Of a DNA stretch of 45,178 bases, positions 33,411 to 42,731 are shown piece after piece. Source of the DNA: an uncultured Bacteroidales bacterium (GTDB lineage: Bacteria > Bacteroidota > Bacteroidia > Bacteroidales > UBA932). Both the position numbers and the translations under genes were made by a program. Under the pieces are notes generated by a model, which made no database searches, was not told where the DNA came from, and saw nothing but the letters and a program-made list of their open reading frames with translations. Position 1 is the stretch's first letter. Each line of letters opens with the position of its first letter. The stretch is from the NCBI GenBank assembly GCA_900546395.1, contig URDD01000012.1:1-45178 (forward strand), in the 5' to 3' direction.

Positions 33411-35420
33411 ATGAAGAAACTTGTATTGGCGCTGTTGCCTTGCGTGGCGGCAGCCTGTGGATCCCCGGTTGTGGAAAAATCAGTCTTGGATCTGACGGAT
33501 TTGAATACCTCAGTCTCTCCTGCTGAGGATTTTTATGAATTTTCTACTGGAGGATGGAGAAAAAAACATCCGCTCAAGCCTGAGTATTCCCGGTATGGAG
33601 TTATGGATGTGCTTGCTGAAAACAATCAGAACAGGCTCAATAATCTTTTCAAGAGCATGTCTGCAGCTAATGCAATCCCAGGCAGTGTAGAGCAGAAGAT
33701 ATCAGACCTCTATACAATGGGGCTTGATTCCATACGTTTGAATAATGAGGGAGCAAAACCACTTGAACAGTTATTGGGACAGATTATGGCTGTTTCCAAC
33801 AGACGTTCGCTTACGGAAATCCTGACAGAAATGCATTCTTCTGGCGATTATGCATTTTTCGCCCCGTATGTAATGGCAGATATGACTGACGGAGATATGC
33901 AAGTGCTTTATTTGCAGCAGTCAGGCCTTGGAATGTCTGACAGAGATTATTATCTGGATGAATCAAATGCAGAAATTAAGGCAGGATACAGAAGTTTTCT
34001 GGAAAAAATATTCACCTTGTCCGGTATTCCGGATGCGGCAAAAGTTGCAGATGATGCTTTAGCAGTTGAAGATATTATAGCTAAAGCACAGTGGTCAAGT
34101 GTGGAACTCCGCGATGTACCTCGTCAGTATAATCCGATGTCTTCTGAGGAGTTGGAGTCAAATTATCCGAATCTTGACTTCGGTTTGTATTTCAGGCTTG
34201 CAGGAATTCCATATCAGTCTAAAATTATTGTAGGACAGCCTTCATATTTTGCAGCTTTGGATTCGCTTATGTCTGCTGGAGATTTCGGACTTATGAAAAG
34301 TTATCTTGCAGGACAGTTTGTCCAGGGAGCCTGCAATGCTTTGTCAGACAGTTTCTATACTGCTTCGTTTGACTTCTTTCAAAAGCAGATGGCCGGAGTC
34401 CAGGTGCAGAAGCCGCGTTGGAAAAGAGCTGTTTCCGTTCCTAACGAGTTGATGTCCGAGGCTGTCGGAAAAGTATATGTGTCGAAATATTTTTCATCTG
34501 AGGACAAGACACGTGTCAAGGAAATGGTGGCTAACTTGCAGAAATCACTGCAGCAGCATATTGAAGAACTGGACTGGATGAGCGATTCTACTAAGTCACG
34601 TGCGATTGACAAACTTGGCGCATTTGCAGTAAAAATAGGTTATCCAGACAAATGGAAGGATTATTCTACACTTATCATCAATCCTACATTGAGTTATTAT
34701 GAAAATATAAGGAATGCCTCCAAGTGGCATATTGCAGACAATATGTCCAGGCTTGGCAAGAAAACAGATAAGGAAGAGTGGCTTATAAGTCCGCAGACTG
34801 TCAACGCATATTATAATCCAGCGACAAATGAAATATGCTTCCCTGCCGCTATATTGCAGCCTCCTTTCTATGACACAGAAGCTGATGATGCGGTAAATTA
34901 TGGAGCTATAGGAGTAGTAATCAGCCATGAAATGACTCACGGATTTGATGATCAGGGCAGAATGTTCGACAAGAATGGAAATATGACTGACTGGTGGACA
35001 GAAGAAGATGTCAAGGCTTTCAATTCGAGGGCAGATAAATTGATAGCTCAGTTTGATTCTGTACAGGTCTTGCCTGGAATCAAAGCCAACGGAGCTCTTT
35101 GCATAGGTGAAAATATAGCGGATCAGGGCGGTCTGAGAATAGCGTTCACTGCTCTGTCCGACTCATTCGGTGATGTTCGTCCTGAAAATATTGACGGATA
35201 TACTCCAGAACAGAGATTCTATCTTTCTTATGGCAGGATCTGGGCCCAGAATATTACTGATGAGGAGAAAGCGAGACTTACAAAGCTGGATGTACATTCT
35301 TTGGGGGAAAACAGGGTTAATGTCACATTGCGCAACTTGCAGACATTCTTCGATGCTTTCGGAATTAAGGAAGGTGATCCAATGTATAGGCCTGAAGAAG
35401 ATAGGGTAATTATCTGGTAA
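33411..35420 (+). CDS. M13 family zinc metallopeptidase, lipoprotein
   Basis: 669-residue neprilysin/PepO-type oligopeptidase. A short lipoprotein signal (MKKLVLALLPCVAAAC, Cys16) predicts an envelope lipoprotein. The catalytic domain has the zinc motif H506-E507-M-T-H510, the upstream NAYYNP and FPAAILQPPF motifs, and the third-ligand region GENIADQGG, all canonical. Substrates are short peptides. The start at 33411 was chosen because it follows the promoter and begins the lipoprotein signal. Only 6 nt separate it from the FtsX-type permease. Confidence 0.94.
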   Translation: MKKLVLALLPCVAAACGSPVVEKSVLDLTDLNTSVSPAEDFYEFSTGGWRKKHPLKPEYSRYGVMDVLAENNQNRLNNLFKSMSAANAIPGSVEQKISDLYTMGLDSIRLNNEGAKPLEQLLGQIMAVSNRRSLTEILTEMHSSGDYAFFAPYVMADMTDGDMQVLYLQQSGLGMSDRDYYLDESNAEIKAGYRSFLEKIFTLSGIPDAAKVADDALAVEDIIAKAQWSSVELRDVPRQYNPMSSEELESNYPNLDFGLYFRLAGIPYQSKIIVGQPSYFAALDSLMSAGDFGLMKSYLAGQFVQGACNALSDSFYTASFDFFQKQMAGVQVQKPRWKRAVSVPNELMSEAVGKVYVSKYFSSEDKTRVKEMVANLQKSLQQHIEELDWMSDSTKSRAIDKLGAFAVKIGYPDKWKDYSTLIINPTLSYYENIRNASKWHIADNMSRLGKKTDKEEWLISPQTVNAYYNPATNEICFPAAILQPPFYDTEADDAVNYGAIGVVISHEMTHGFDDQGRMFDKNGNMTDWWTEEDVKAFNSRADKLIAQFDSVQVLPGIKANGALCIGENIADQGGLRIAFTALSDSFGDVRPENIDGYTPEQRFYLSYGRIWAQNITDEEKARLTKLDVHSLGENRVNVTLRNLQTFFDAFGIKEGDPMYRPEEDRVIIW

Positions 35421-35426
35421 CCCCGA

Positions 35427-36599
35427 ATGGATGTTTCGCTTTTTATAGCAAGACGCCTGAAATTCAAAGGCAGGATTGCAATGGTTTCCATTGCAATAAG
35501 TTTTTTCGTAATGATATTGTCCGTCTCTATCTCGTCCGGTTTCCGTAGCGAGATAAGAGGCGGCATTTCTTCAATATCAGGAGACATTCAGGTCACACCG
35601 GTAAATCTTAATTTTCTCGATGAATCTTCTCCAATAGAAAAGAACCCTTCCTATTTGCCGGAACTTGAAAGAATTCCGGGAGTAAAGTCTGTTTCACCGG
35701 CAGTTTACAGAGCTGGCATTGTCAAAAAAGACAATCATATACAAGGGGTGATTTTCAAAGGGGTTGAGAAGTCGGAAAATGACAGTATATCCGAAATGTC
35801 CGTTTCCATACCGTCTGCATTGGCATCTTTGTTGGGAATAAATGCCGGGGATGAACTTCAGTCATATTTTGTAGGGGAAAAAGTAAAGGTACGTAAATTC
35901 AAGGTGTCTTCCATATATGAAGGATTACTGGACACAAAAGATAATCTGGTTGTTTATGCATCACTGGATGATATCCGGAGAATAAACGGTTGGAATGCTG
36001 ACCAGGTTTCCGTTTTGGAAGTCATGCTTGCGGATGATTTGAAATCTGTAGAAAATATAAAGGAAATTACTGCTGAAGTCGGCAATACAATTATGCTTTT
36101 TTCTTCCGATGAAGAAGCTTCAGTGGTCGCTACATCTGCAGTTTCCAGATATCCTCAGATTTTCGATTGGCTTGACCTTATAGACTTCAACGTTGCCTTT
36201 ATCTTGTCGCTAATGACGATAGTGGCTGGTTTTAACATGATATCCGGCCTGCTAATAATGCTTTTCGAAAATATATCTACTATAGGACTCTTGAAATCTC
36301 TTGGAATGGATAACAGGGGAATTGCAAAAATCTTTCTTGCCAGTGCCTCTGTAGCAGTTTTGAAAGGTATGCTTTATGGTAATGCACTTGCATTGGCATT
36401 TTGCCTGTTGCAGGACAATTTTCACTTTATCGGATTAGATGCTTCAAACTACTTTGTTTCTTTTGTCCCTGTCCACATTGATTTCCCGTTAATCATAATG
36501 TCGGATGCTGCAGTATATGTGGCAATAATGCTTCTACTACTGCTTCCTTCCACTTTCATATCTAAGGTTGATCCTTCCAGGACAGTCAGGATGTCCTGA
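35427..36599 (+). CDS. FtsX-type ABC transporter permease (LolC/LolE-like)
   Basis: 390-residue membrane protein. The N-terminal transmembrane helix (about 18-40) is followed by a MacB-like periplasmic domain (about 45-240), then three more helices near 255-280, 305-330 and 355-385. This is the LolC/E or MacB permease plan. The neighbourhood has no LolD-type ATPase, so its ATPase partner must be elsewhere. It is coupled to the M13 peptidase (6-nt gap) and converges with the MltF-like gene (9-nt gap). Confidence 0.87.
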   Translation: MDVSLFIARRLKFKGRIAMVSIAISFFVMILSVSISSGFRSEIRGGISSISGDIQVTPVNLNFLDESSPIEKNPSYLPELERIPGVKSVSPAVYRAGIVKKDNHIQGVIFKGVEKSENDSISEMSVSIPSALASLLGINAGDELQSYFVGEKVKVRKFKVSSIYEGLLDTKDNLVVYASLDDIRRINGWNADQVSVLEVMLADDLKSVENIKEITAEVGNTIMLFSSDEEASVVATSAVSRYPQIFDWLDLIDFNVAFILSLMTIVAGFNMISGLLIMLFENISTIGLLKSLGMDNRGIAKIFLASASVAVLKGMLYGNALALAFCLLQDNFHFIGLDASNYFVSFVPVHIDFPLIIMSDAAVYVAIMLLLLLPSTFISKVDPSRTVRMS

Positions 36600-36608
36600 A
36601 AGATATCT

Positions 36609-37676
36609 TTATGACATCGGGCAAATCGTGCAGAAGGCATCATATATCTCCATGATGCTTCCGACATACTTTATAGTCTCGTATCCTTTGAATTTTCCTA
36701 GTTTAACGCATTCTACTTCAAGTATGTCATCAGATCTCATTTCGGGAATTACCCTTGTTACTTCGTCCCAGTTGTTGCTGTCGAAACCTCTTGATTCTGC
36801 AAGATTTCTACAGTCAGAGATTCTTCCTTCTCCTGCATTGTAGGCGGCAAGTGTGAATTTGATTTTTTCCATTTGGCTCATGCCGCTTTTCCTGAACATA
36901 TTCTGCAGTCTGGACAAGTGAAGAGTACCTGCTTTTATATTTTCCTCAGGATCAGTGAGATTATGTATATTGTAGTAGCCTGCAGTAGCCGGCAGTACCT
37001 GCATAAGGCCTGTTGCACCTTTGCCGGAGTGTGAGTTGATTGAAAATCGTGATTCCTGATATATTACAGCTGCAAGCATTCTCCAGTCCCAGCCTATTTC
37101 ACTTGCGTATTTCTTTATAATGCTGTCGTATGGACTCAGGCTTGTAGAGCGTATTCCTGCATCTGCTTTGGACGGACTGTATGATGAGAAGAATCTGTTT
37201 TCTGTCAGTTCGTACTCCTTAGTCATCTCAAAATGTCTTATCCAAGAGTTTACTGTCTTTATTCTGGCGATTTCTCCTTTTTTTACTGCCCAAGCTGAAT
37301 TTTCGCTTGTTTTCATGGAAATTGTGTAATTTCCGCCACCCTGCATCGTCTCTGGCTTGACTACTACTATATCAACAGTACCAAGAGCAAGGGAGTCCAG
37401 ATAATTCTCGCCTTTTTTTGCAGTGACTATTTCAGCATTTCTCCTGCAAGTTCTTGCGAACTGTTGAAGGAGTTCGTAGTTGAAACCAGTGTTCAGCCCT
37501 GTCTTGCTGTATATTCCATCATCAAGCATAATCGCGCATCTGAGGCTCTCTGATGATGCAAAGGTTTCAGTTGTTTCGGTTGACTCCATCACGTTTGTAC
37601 TGTCGATTGCCGTCACGGCAATAAAAGTCAGAACGCTGGTGATGATGTACCTTTTCGTTCTTGTAATACTAACCAT
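36609..37676 (-). CDS. MltF-like lytic murein transglycosylase
   Basis: 355-residue enzyme. An N-terminal hydrophobic segment (about 10-24) is followed by a region at about 45-165 that resembles the solute-binding domain of MltF (FNYELLQQFA, TVDIVVVKPE) but is shorter than usual. The SLT catalytic domain has E208 in YQESRF, GLMQVLPATA and AAYNAGEG. It cleaves the MurNAc-GlcNAc bond and releases anhydro-muropeptides. The ATG at 37676 is 4 nt after the porin stop codon, so the two are co-transcribed. The upstream in-frame ATG lies inside the porin gene. Confidence 0.88.
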   Translation of the reverse strand: MVSITRTKRYIITSVLTFIAVTAIDSTNVMESTETTETFASSESLRCAIMLDDGIYSKTGLNTGFNYELLQQFARTCRRNAEIVTAKKGENYLDSLALGTVDIVVVKPETMQGGGNYTISMKTSENSAWAVKKGEIARIKTVNSWIRHFEMTKEYELTENRFFSSYSPSKADAGIRSTSLSPYDSIIKKYASEIGWDWRMLAAVIYQESRFSINSHSGKGATGLMQVLPATAGYYNIHNLTDPEENIKAGTLHLSRLQNMFRKSGMSQMEKIKFTLAAYNAGEGRISDCRNLAESRGFDSNNWDEVTRVIPEMRSDDILEVECVKLGKFKGYETIKYVGSIMEIYDAFCTICPMS

Positions 37677-37680
37677 AATT

Positions 37681-40479
37681 TTATCTTCTAAATGCAGCTT
37701 CAGCATTATTCATGCCATTTGAAGGGAAGCCTCCTGACAAGCCGCCTCCAAAGGATGAACCTGAATTGCTCCTTCCGCCTCCTCCGGCGGAAGAACCTCC
37801 TACTGAAGCATTTTTATGCGGCTGGATGTAGAATGGCCAGAAAATGCCGAATTTTAACGCTCTCTGAGGCCTTATATAGTGGTGGGCTCCAAAGTAATCG
37901 ACAAGTCTGTCAGGCCATCCCATTCCAGCATTTACGAACTTGACAAATATGCAAGCTCTTTTCCACTGTATATTTACAAATGCATCTATATATGGGCAAT
38001 TGCCGTATTTTTCTTCGTTCTGGTTATGGAAAACACCGAGTGCAGGATTGTATGACGGAGCATACCATTTGGTATTGTACCAGGCATTTGCTCCTATCTG
38101 CATCTGCATCACATTCTTGACTACATTGAACTGGAAATAGTATCGGAAATTGAATGACAGCATAGGCAAAGGCAGCACTTCTTCGTTTGACGAGACCTGG
38201 AACAGTGCCTGATGGTCGAAATGAAATTTCCAAAGAGTGAAATTCTTTGTCAGAGACGCTGTCATTATACTCATAGGAGTATCGTTTTGACGCACAATTC
38301 CTTCGGTATCGTAGTAGATATTATTGCCGAGCAGAGAGTAGCCGAAGAATGCCTTGAGCTTCCATCTCGGGATATATATACTTCCATCTACTTTTGTAGT
38401 TGATATCTTTCCGAAGTTATTGTTCCACTTGAAGTGGTTCATTAGTATATGCTGCTGATACCAGTCCGGTTCTTTAAGCGATGTGGAGAAATGAGCCTTG
38501 AATGTTATCGGGCTTTTCCTGTCTCTGCGGAATGGGAAAATGTTGAATGCAAGGTTGGCATCGACATTGAAGTCATTCAGTTCGGCACCAAGGAATGTGT
38601 AGCGTCCTGTAGCATCCCATTCCATCAGTTTTTTTATCTGTCCCTGGACTCCTGCGTATAGGTATAATGAGTTCCTGACAACATTCTTACCTTTGGACAA
38701 ATAGTTCAATGATGAATTGAAGTCATAGTAATTCAGCAACTTGTCTCCAATACCGACATCTATTTTTGATACTACGCCCTGGTCGGACCACGGCTGTAGT
38801 CTGAGATATATTCTGTTGTCGAATTTCATGACTCGCTGCGAGTCGGCACTGTTGGTAGGGTGCAGGTAAAATTTGTTATTATAGAAGTCTCTTCCTAATT
38901 TTCCGTCTTCCCCTGTTCCTATTTCGTCAGTGTATTTCTTTGTAAATACAGAGTATTCTGAGCTGTGTCCGATAAATGCAGTTGTTATGTTTGTCTGAAT
39001 ACTGTCTGCAGACTGGTCATCATCAGAAGACATTGCGAGTTCTTCTTCTGCCAGATAGGCTTTGATGGCTGAACTGTCGCCTGATGCCATTATGCTGTCT
39101 CTCCGGGCAGCTTCTGCTCTCATTTCCTTTTTCTTGCCTATTTTATTGATGAAAGAGAAAGGAATCCTGTAACTCTGGTCCAGGAATATCGTGTTCTTCT
39201 TTATAGTATTTGAAGCATTAGTGAGATTTATGTCTATTTCTCGTGCATCAACTGTGGTGTCCCTTATCCAGAAGTTATCTGCAATGCCTCCGTTTTCGCT
39301 CTTTTTTACTTTGTTGTAGATATATCCGGCATGCATGAGGTAGCGCTTGCCAAGGTAGTTTGCAGATGCGATGAAACTTCTATTGTCAACATCTTCTCGC
39401 TTCAGCATTCCGTTTCCTCCGAATCTGTGGTATTCCAGAGTGACATTCAGTTCAGGAAGTATATTCTGTGTCGTGAGTATCTTTATATCTGATTCCTCTT
39501 TTTCCTTGTTGGCGAACAGTGTCCCCCAGTATGCAAGTTCAGTATATGGAGTCTTGGTGTTGAACATAGGAAGAGTTTCCGGGGAATATGAGTAAGAAGT
39601 ATATGGGGTATAGAATATCGCATTCTCTTCCTCATCTCTTTTGAAAAAGTCATAATTCTGGACAGGAGAGCCGATCACTCCGAGATATGACACATTTACA
39701 TCCTTTTTGTAGAAAGGGTAGTCATAGTAGTGATAATTATATGTTGTGTCCATCTCATAGAGCTCCAGATTGCTGAAATATCTCTCATGAGTCCATGTTA
39801 TAATTCTCTTGTACTGCATGGAGTCAGGAACAGCATATGTTTCAAGAATCCTTGGAGTCGCTGCCGTGATGCTGTCTTTTGCATTGATTACACTGTCCCT
39901 TCTTGCCAACTTCTGGTTCATTTTCGCCATCATAGCAGGCAGTTCCTGGAGTGTCTTTACTTTTTTCTGTTCTTTACGCGGCAGCCCGTTGAACCATATA
40001 AGGGAATCTCTGTAAGCCTTTTCTGTTGAGTCTTTGAAAAATATGGAGTCAAGGGCACTCAACTGAACTGAGTCGCCGGCTGCACTCAGGGAATCTCTGG
40101 TCTGTCTCCTGGTCTTTGTGTCTATAAGCTCTACGTAATATCTGTACCTTACAGAATCAGTGTATTTTAATGAATCCGGCACTTTTATAGTATCTCTTGC
40201 CGTAAGGTTACGGACTGAATCAACAGCGGCAAAAAGACTTTTGATTCCAGCCGCCATTCCAGGATTGGATGGTATGTAAAGAAGTGTATCTGAAGTCGGA
40301 ATGGCTTCAGAATCAATGGATTCGATTATAGTTGAACTGTCGCTTGCAGTTATTTGTCCAAGAGAATCCGTTATTCTTGACATTTTGACTGCGCGGGCTG
40401 CGTCAATGCCGAATGACTGTATTGCTGCTACCCCGACAAGTATTGCAGGAATCCATATTTTTTTAAACAGGTTCTTCAT
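37681..40479 (-). CDS. Putative outer-membrane porin (Porin_10-like)
   Basis: 932-residue protein with a signal peptide (FKKIWIPAILVGVAAIQSFGIDAARA). A Ser/Thr/Asp-rich region (about 30-200) follows, and then many alternating aromatic beta-strand segments (for example LYLYAGVQGQIKKLMEWDATGRYTFLGAELND). This matches the large putative porin family found in Bacteroidetes. The last about 40 residues are Gly/Ser-rich (GGSSAGGGGRSNSGSSFGGG). It is upstream of the lytic transglycosylase in one transcript. The ATG at 40479 is used because it begins the signal peptide. The promoter element ends only 9 nt before it. Confidence 0.85.
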   Translation of the reverse strand: MKNLFKKIWIPAILVGVAAIQSFGIDAARAVKMSRITDSLGQITASDSSTIIESIDSEAIPTSDTLLYIPSNPGMAAGIKSLFAAVDSVRNLTARDTIKVPDSLKYTDSVRYRYYVELIDTKTRRQTRDSLSAAGDSVQLSALDSIFFKDSTEKAYRDSLIWFNGLPRKEQKKVKTLQELPAMMAKMNQKLARRDSVINAKDSITAATPRILETYAVPDSMQYKRIITWTHERYFSNLELYEMDTTYNYHYYDYPFYKKDVNVSYLGVIGSPVQNYDFFKRDEEENAIFYTPYTSYSYSPETLPMFNTKTPYTELAYWGTLFANKEKEESDIKILTTQNILPELNVTLEYHRFGGNGMLKREDVDNRSFIASANYLGKRYLMHAGYIYNKVKKSENGGIADNFWIRDTTVDAREIDINLTNASNTIKKNTIFLDQSYRIPFSFINKIGKKKEMRAEAARRDSIMASGDSSAIKAYLAEEELAMSSDDDQSADSIQTNITTAFIGHSSEYSVFTKKYTDEIGTGEDGKLGRDFYNNKFYLHPTNSADSQRVMKFDNRIYLRLQPWSDQGVVSKIDVGIGDKLLNYYDFNSSLNYLSKGKNVVRNSLYLYAGVQGQIKKLMEWDATGRYTFLGAELNDFNVDANLAFNIFPFRRDRKSPITFKAHFSTSLKEPDWYQQHILMNHFKWNNNFGKISTTKVDGSIYIPRWKLKAFFGYSLLGNNIYYDTEGIVRQNDTPMSIMTASLTKNFTLWKFHFDHQALFQVSSNEEVLPLPMLSFNFRYYFQFNVVKNVMQMQIGANAWYNTKWYAPSYNPALGVFHNQNEEKYGNCPYIDAFVNIQWKRACIFVKFVNAGMGWPDRLVDYFGAHHYIRPQRALKFGIFWPFYIQPHKNASVGGSSAGGGGRSNSGSSFGGGLSGGFPSNGMNNAEAAFRR

Positions 40480-40488
40480 ACGAACCCG

Positions 40489-40518
40489 CAAAGGTAAAAA
40501 TTTTATTTCTAACTACAA
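40489..40518 (-). promoter_or_regulatory. Promoter of the porin gene
   Basis: TTG (40518-40516), a 19-nt spacer and TACCTTTG (40496-40489) on the minus strand. The -33 TTG overlaps the last codons of pncA. The gap from the element to the ATG at 40479 is only 9 nt, so the mRNA should be leaderless or nearly so. Confidence 0.75.
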
Positions 40519-41100
40519 AATTGTAAAACCTTCTCCCTTCATCCTGGTCAGGGTGTCCGTGTGTCCCTGTTTGTCCACATATGCAAGTCCGTCAGACAAA
40601 ACTGTGACATTGAATCCGGCTTTCTTCAAATCTTCACAAGTCGATCTGACGCAGAATTCAGTCGCAATTCCTGCGACATATACATTGTTTATGTCAAGTA
40701 GTTCAAGAATTTCCCCCAGGGACTGACCTGCTGTGTTTTTGCCTTCGAATCCGGAATACTGTTCCTTACTGCTGTCTGTACCTTTGTAGAAGGTCAGCTC
40801 TTCTCTCATGTAAGGTTTGAGCGTTTCATGGACATCCCCTCCTCTGGTGCCGGCCACACAATGTACAGGCCATATCCCTCCGTTTTCTTTGAAAGAGCAG
40901 TGGTTTGCAGGGTGGTGGTCGCAGATGAAAAGAATGGGGTATGTATCCAATATTTCACTTTCATCTCCGTTTTGTCCGTAGGTCATCTTATCTATGAACG
41001 CTGCTGTGTTTTCAACGGCATTGTCTGCATTCAGGCATGCAAGGGAACCGTCTATAAAGTCATACAGCATATCTACTATCACGAGTGCGGAATCTTTCAT
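40513..41100 (-). CDS. pncA: Nicotinamidase (isochorismatase family)
   Basis: 195-residue hydrolase that converts nicotinamide to nicotinate. The catalytic triad is D10 (VIVDM), K106 (FYKGTD) and C150 (ATEFCVRSTC). Metal ligands are D61 and H63 in CDHHPANH and H80 in WPVHCV, all as in PncA. The upstream neighbour pncB, which uses the nicotinate product, is 4 nt away, and this context strongly supports the call over other isochorismatase-fold hydrolases. Confidence 0.94.
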   Translation of the reverse strand: MKDSALVIVDMLYDFIDGSLACLNADNAVENTAAFIDKMTYGQNGDESEILDTYPILFICDHHPANHCSFKENGGIWPVHCVAGTRGGDVHETLKPYMREELTFYKGTDSSKEQYSGFEGKNTAGQSLGEILELLDINNVYVAGIATEFCVRSTCEDLKKAGFNVTVLSDGLAYVDKQGHTDTLTRMKGEGFTIL

Positions 41101-41104
41101 TTCG

Positions 41105-42589
41105 TTACAGGTTGAAGTTGTTGATTTCTGATACGAGTCTGTTTATTATATTCATTTTCAAGTCATAGAGTGAATCAGAGATATCGACCTTATAGTAATG
41201 TGGGTTTATCAGTCTCCTTTCGCTCGGGCTGAATTTGGAGAGAGTCTCTTCATAATAAGCCTTTTTCTCCATCAGACTGTGTACAGGTACGCATCTTTTA
41301 CCTTCTGACATTACAAGATGCTGGAGAGGTTCTGCTTCGTATGCACCTGCTTCGAATGTCTTGAATTTATATCTGTCGTCTTCGTCAAAAATGGTGAATG
41401 TCTCGCCGTTTTCTATTTTTGAAGTAAGTTCATCACCGCGCAGGCAAGTCACATCAGCTTTGAATATTTCTTCTTTTGAAGGATCTTTCCGTGTTATGCG
41501 GTATGTAATCTGGAATCCTGGATTTATCAGCTTTGCCTTGTCTTCTGACCGTTTGAGTACTGCCTGACCGTCAATCTGGACAAGTTTATATACATTTCCG
41601 AAACAAGGGTTTGCCTTGCTTGTAGCTATGGCATCACCTACTCCGTAAGAATCTATGCAGGCCCCCTGGCGTTCAAGGTCGGTTATAATATATTCATCAA
41701 GGGAATTGGTTGCGAATATCTTGCATTTTCTGAATCCGTTGTTATCCAGAATCTTTCTGCATTCACAAGAAAGATATGCCAGGTCACCGCTGTCAAGTCT
41801 GATACCGTATCCCTGAGGATAGTTGTCATCAATGCCGTTTTCACGATATGCCCTCATTGCATTCAGAATCCCGCATTTCAGAGAGTCGTATGTGTCTATA
41901 AGTAGAATCAGCGGTTCCCCTTTATGAGTCTTTATATAAGTGTCAAAAGATTTGTGTTCACCTTCGACAGAGCATCCGAAAGAAGTCACATAGCTGTGGG
42001 CCATTGTTCCTGTGGAGCCGCATCCGAACATTACTCCTGTAAGGATATTTGAAGTGTTGCTGCATCCTGCAATAATTGCTGCTTTGGCCCCGTATGTTGC
42101 AGCCCACGGACCGTGAGCCCTTCTTGAGCCGAATTCGCTTACAGGTCTGTTTGTCGCCCTGCATACCCTTGAAGCTTTTGTAGCGACAGCCATCTGGTGG
42201 TTCATTATGCAAAGCATGGGAGTCTCAAGGACTTGAGCTTCTATTAGCGGCGCTTCCACTATTATTATTGGCTGGGATGGGAAAGCTATTTCACCTTCTC
42301 TCATCGCATATATGTTGCCAGTGAATTTCATAGCTGAAAGATATCCTCTGAATTCGGCATATTCCGGACCAGGAAGGAACTTTTCAAAGAAATCCGCCTG
42401 CATGTTTCCCAGATTTTCCACCATTTCAATAACTTCATCCACTCCGCTTACAACGGCCCAGTTGTTATTTTCCGGAGCCCTGCGGTAGAAGAGGTTGAAA
42501 ATTGCGGTCTGGTCTTTCATTCCGCTGTCATAGAAAGACTTTCCCATTGTATATTGGTACTTGTCTGAGCAATAGGCGTTATTGAGCAT
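41105..42589 (-). CDS. pncB: Nicotinate phosphoribosyltransferase
   Basis: 494-residue enzyme that joins nicotinate to PRPP, giving nicotinate mononucleotide for NAD synthesis. The start MLNNAYCSDKYQYTMG holds the family YQYTM segment. The conserved regions FGSRRAHGP, GCSNTSNILTG and GIRLDSGDLAYLS are typical. The start at 42589 is preferred, as upstream in-frame codons run toward the promoter. With pncA it makes a two-gene Preiss-Handler salvage unit. Confidence 0.95.
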   Translation of the reverse strand: MLNNAYCSDKYQYTMGKSFYDSGMKDQTAIFNLFYRRAPENNNWAVVSGVDEVIEMVENLGNMQADFFEKFLPGPEYAEFRGYLSAMKFTGNIYAMREGEIAFPSQPIIIVEAPLIEAQVLETPMLCIMNHQMAVATKASRVCRATNRPVSEFGSRRAHGPWAATYGAKAAIIAGCSNTSNILTGVMFGCGSTGTMAHSYVTSFGCSVEGEHKSFDTYIKTHKGEPLILLIDTYDSLKCGILNAMRAYRENGIDDNYPQGYGIRLDSGDLAYLSCECRKILDNNGFRKCKIFATNSLDEYIITDLERQGACIDSYGVGDAIATSKANPCFGNVYKLVQIDGQAVLKRSEDKAKLINPGFQITYRITRKDPSKEEIFKADVTCLRGDELTSKIENGETFTIFDEDDRYKFKTFEAGAYEAEPLQHLVMSEGKRCVPVHSLMEKKAYYEETLSKFSPSERRLINPHYYKVDISDSLYDLKMNIINRLVSEINNFNL

Positions 42590-42610
42590 AGTTTTGATAA
42601 AAATATTGTA

Positions 42611-42618
42611 CAAAGTTA
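42611..42618 (-). promoter_or_regulatory. Promoter -7 element for pncB-pncA
   Basis: TAACTTTG on the minus strand, 22 nt before the pncB ATG. The opposite promoter for the kinase gene is about 76 nt away. Confidence 0.6.
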
Positions 42619-42672
42619 TAAAACTTTTTTACAAAAATGTACGAGAGTTATCTCCAAAACCAGTTTTGGGTT

Positions 42673-42701
42673 TTGAATTGAAAATATTAGAGTTAATTTT
42701 G
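42673..42701 (+). promoter_or_regulatory. Promoter of the kinase-RapZ fusion gene
   Basis: TTG at 42673-42675, an 18-nt spacer and TAATTTTG at 42694-42701, 30 nt before the ATG at 42732. It shares the intergenic region with the pncB promoter. Confidence 0.65.
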
Positions 42702-42731
42702 GGAATAATTTCAACAGAATATGATTGCAGT

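Noticed and set aside
42582..42731. 50-codon N-terminal extension of the kinase-RapZ fusion
   Set aside because: It crosses the promoter at 42673-42701 and the opposite pncB promoter, and the extension has no kinase-like sequence.
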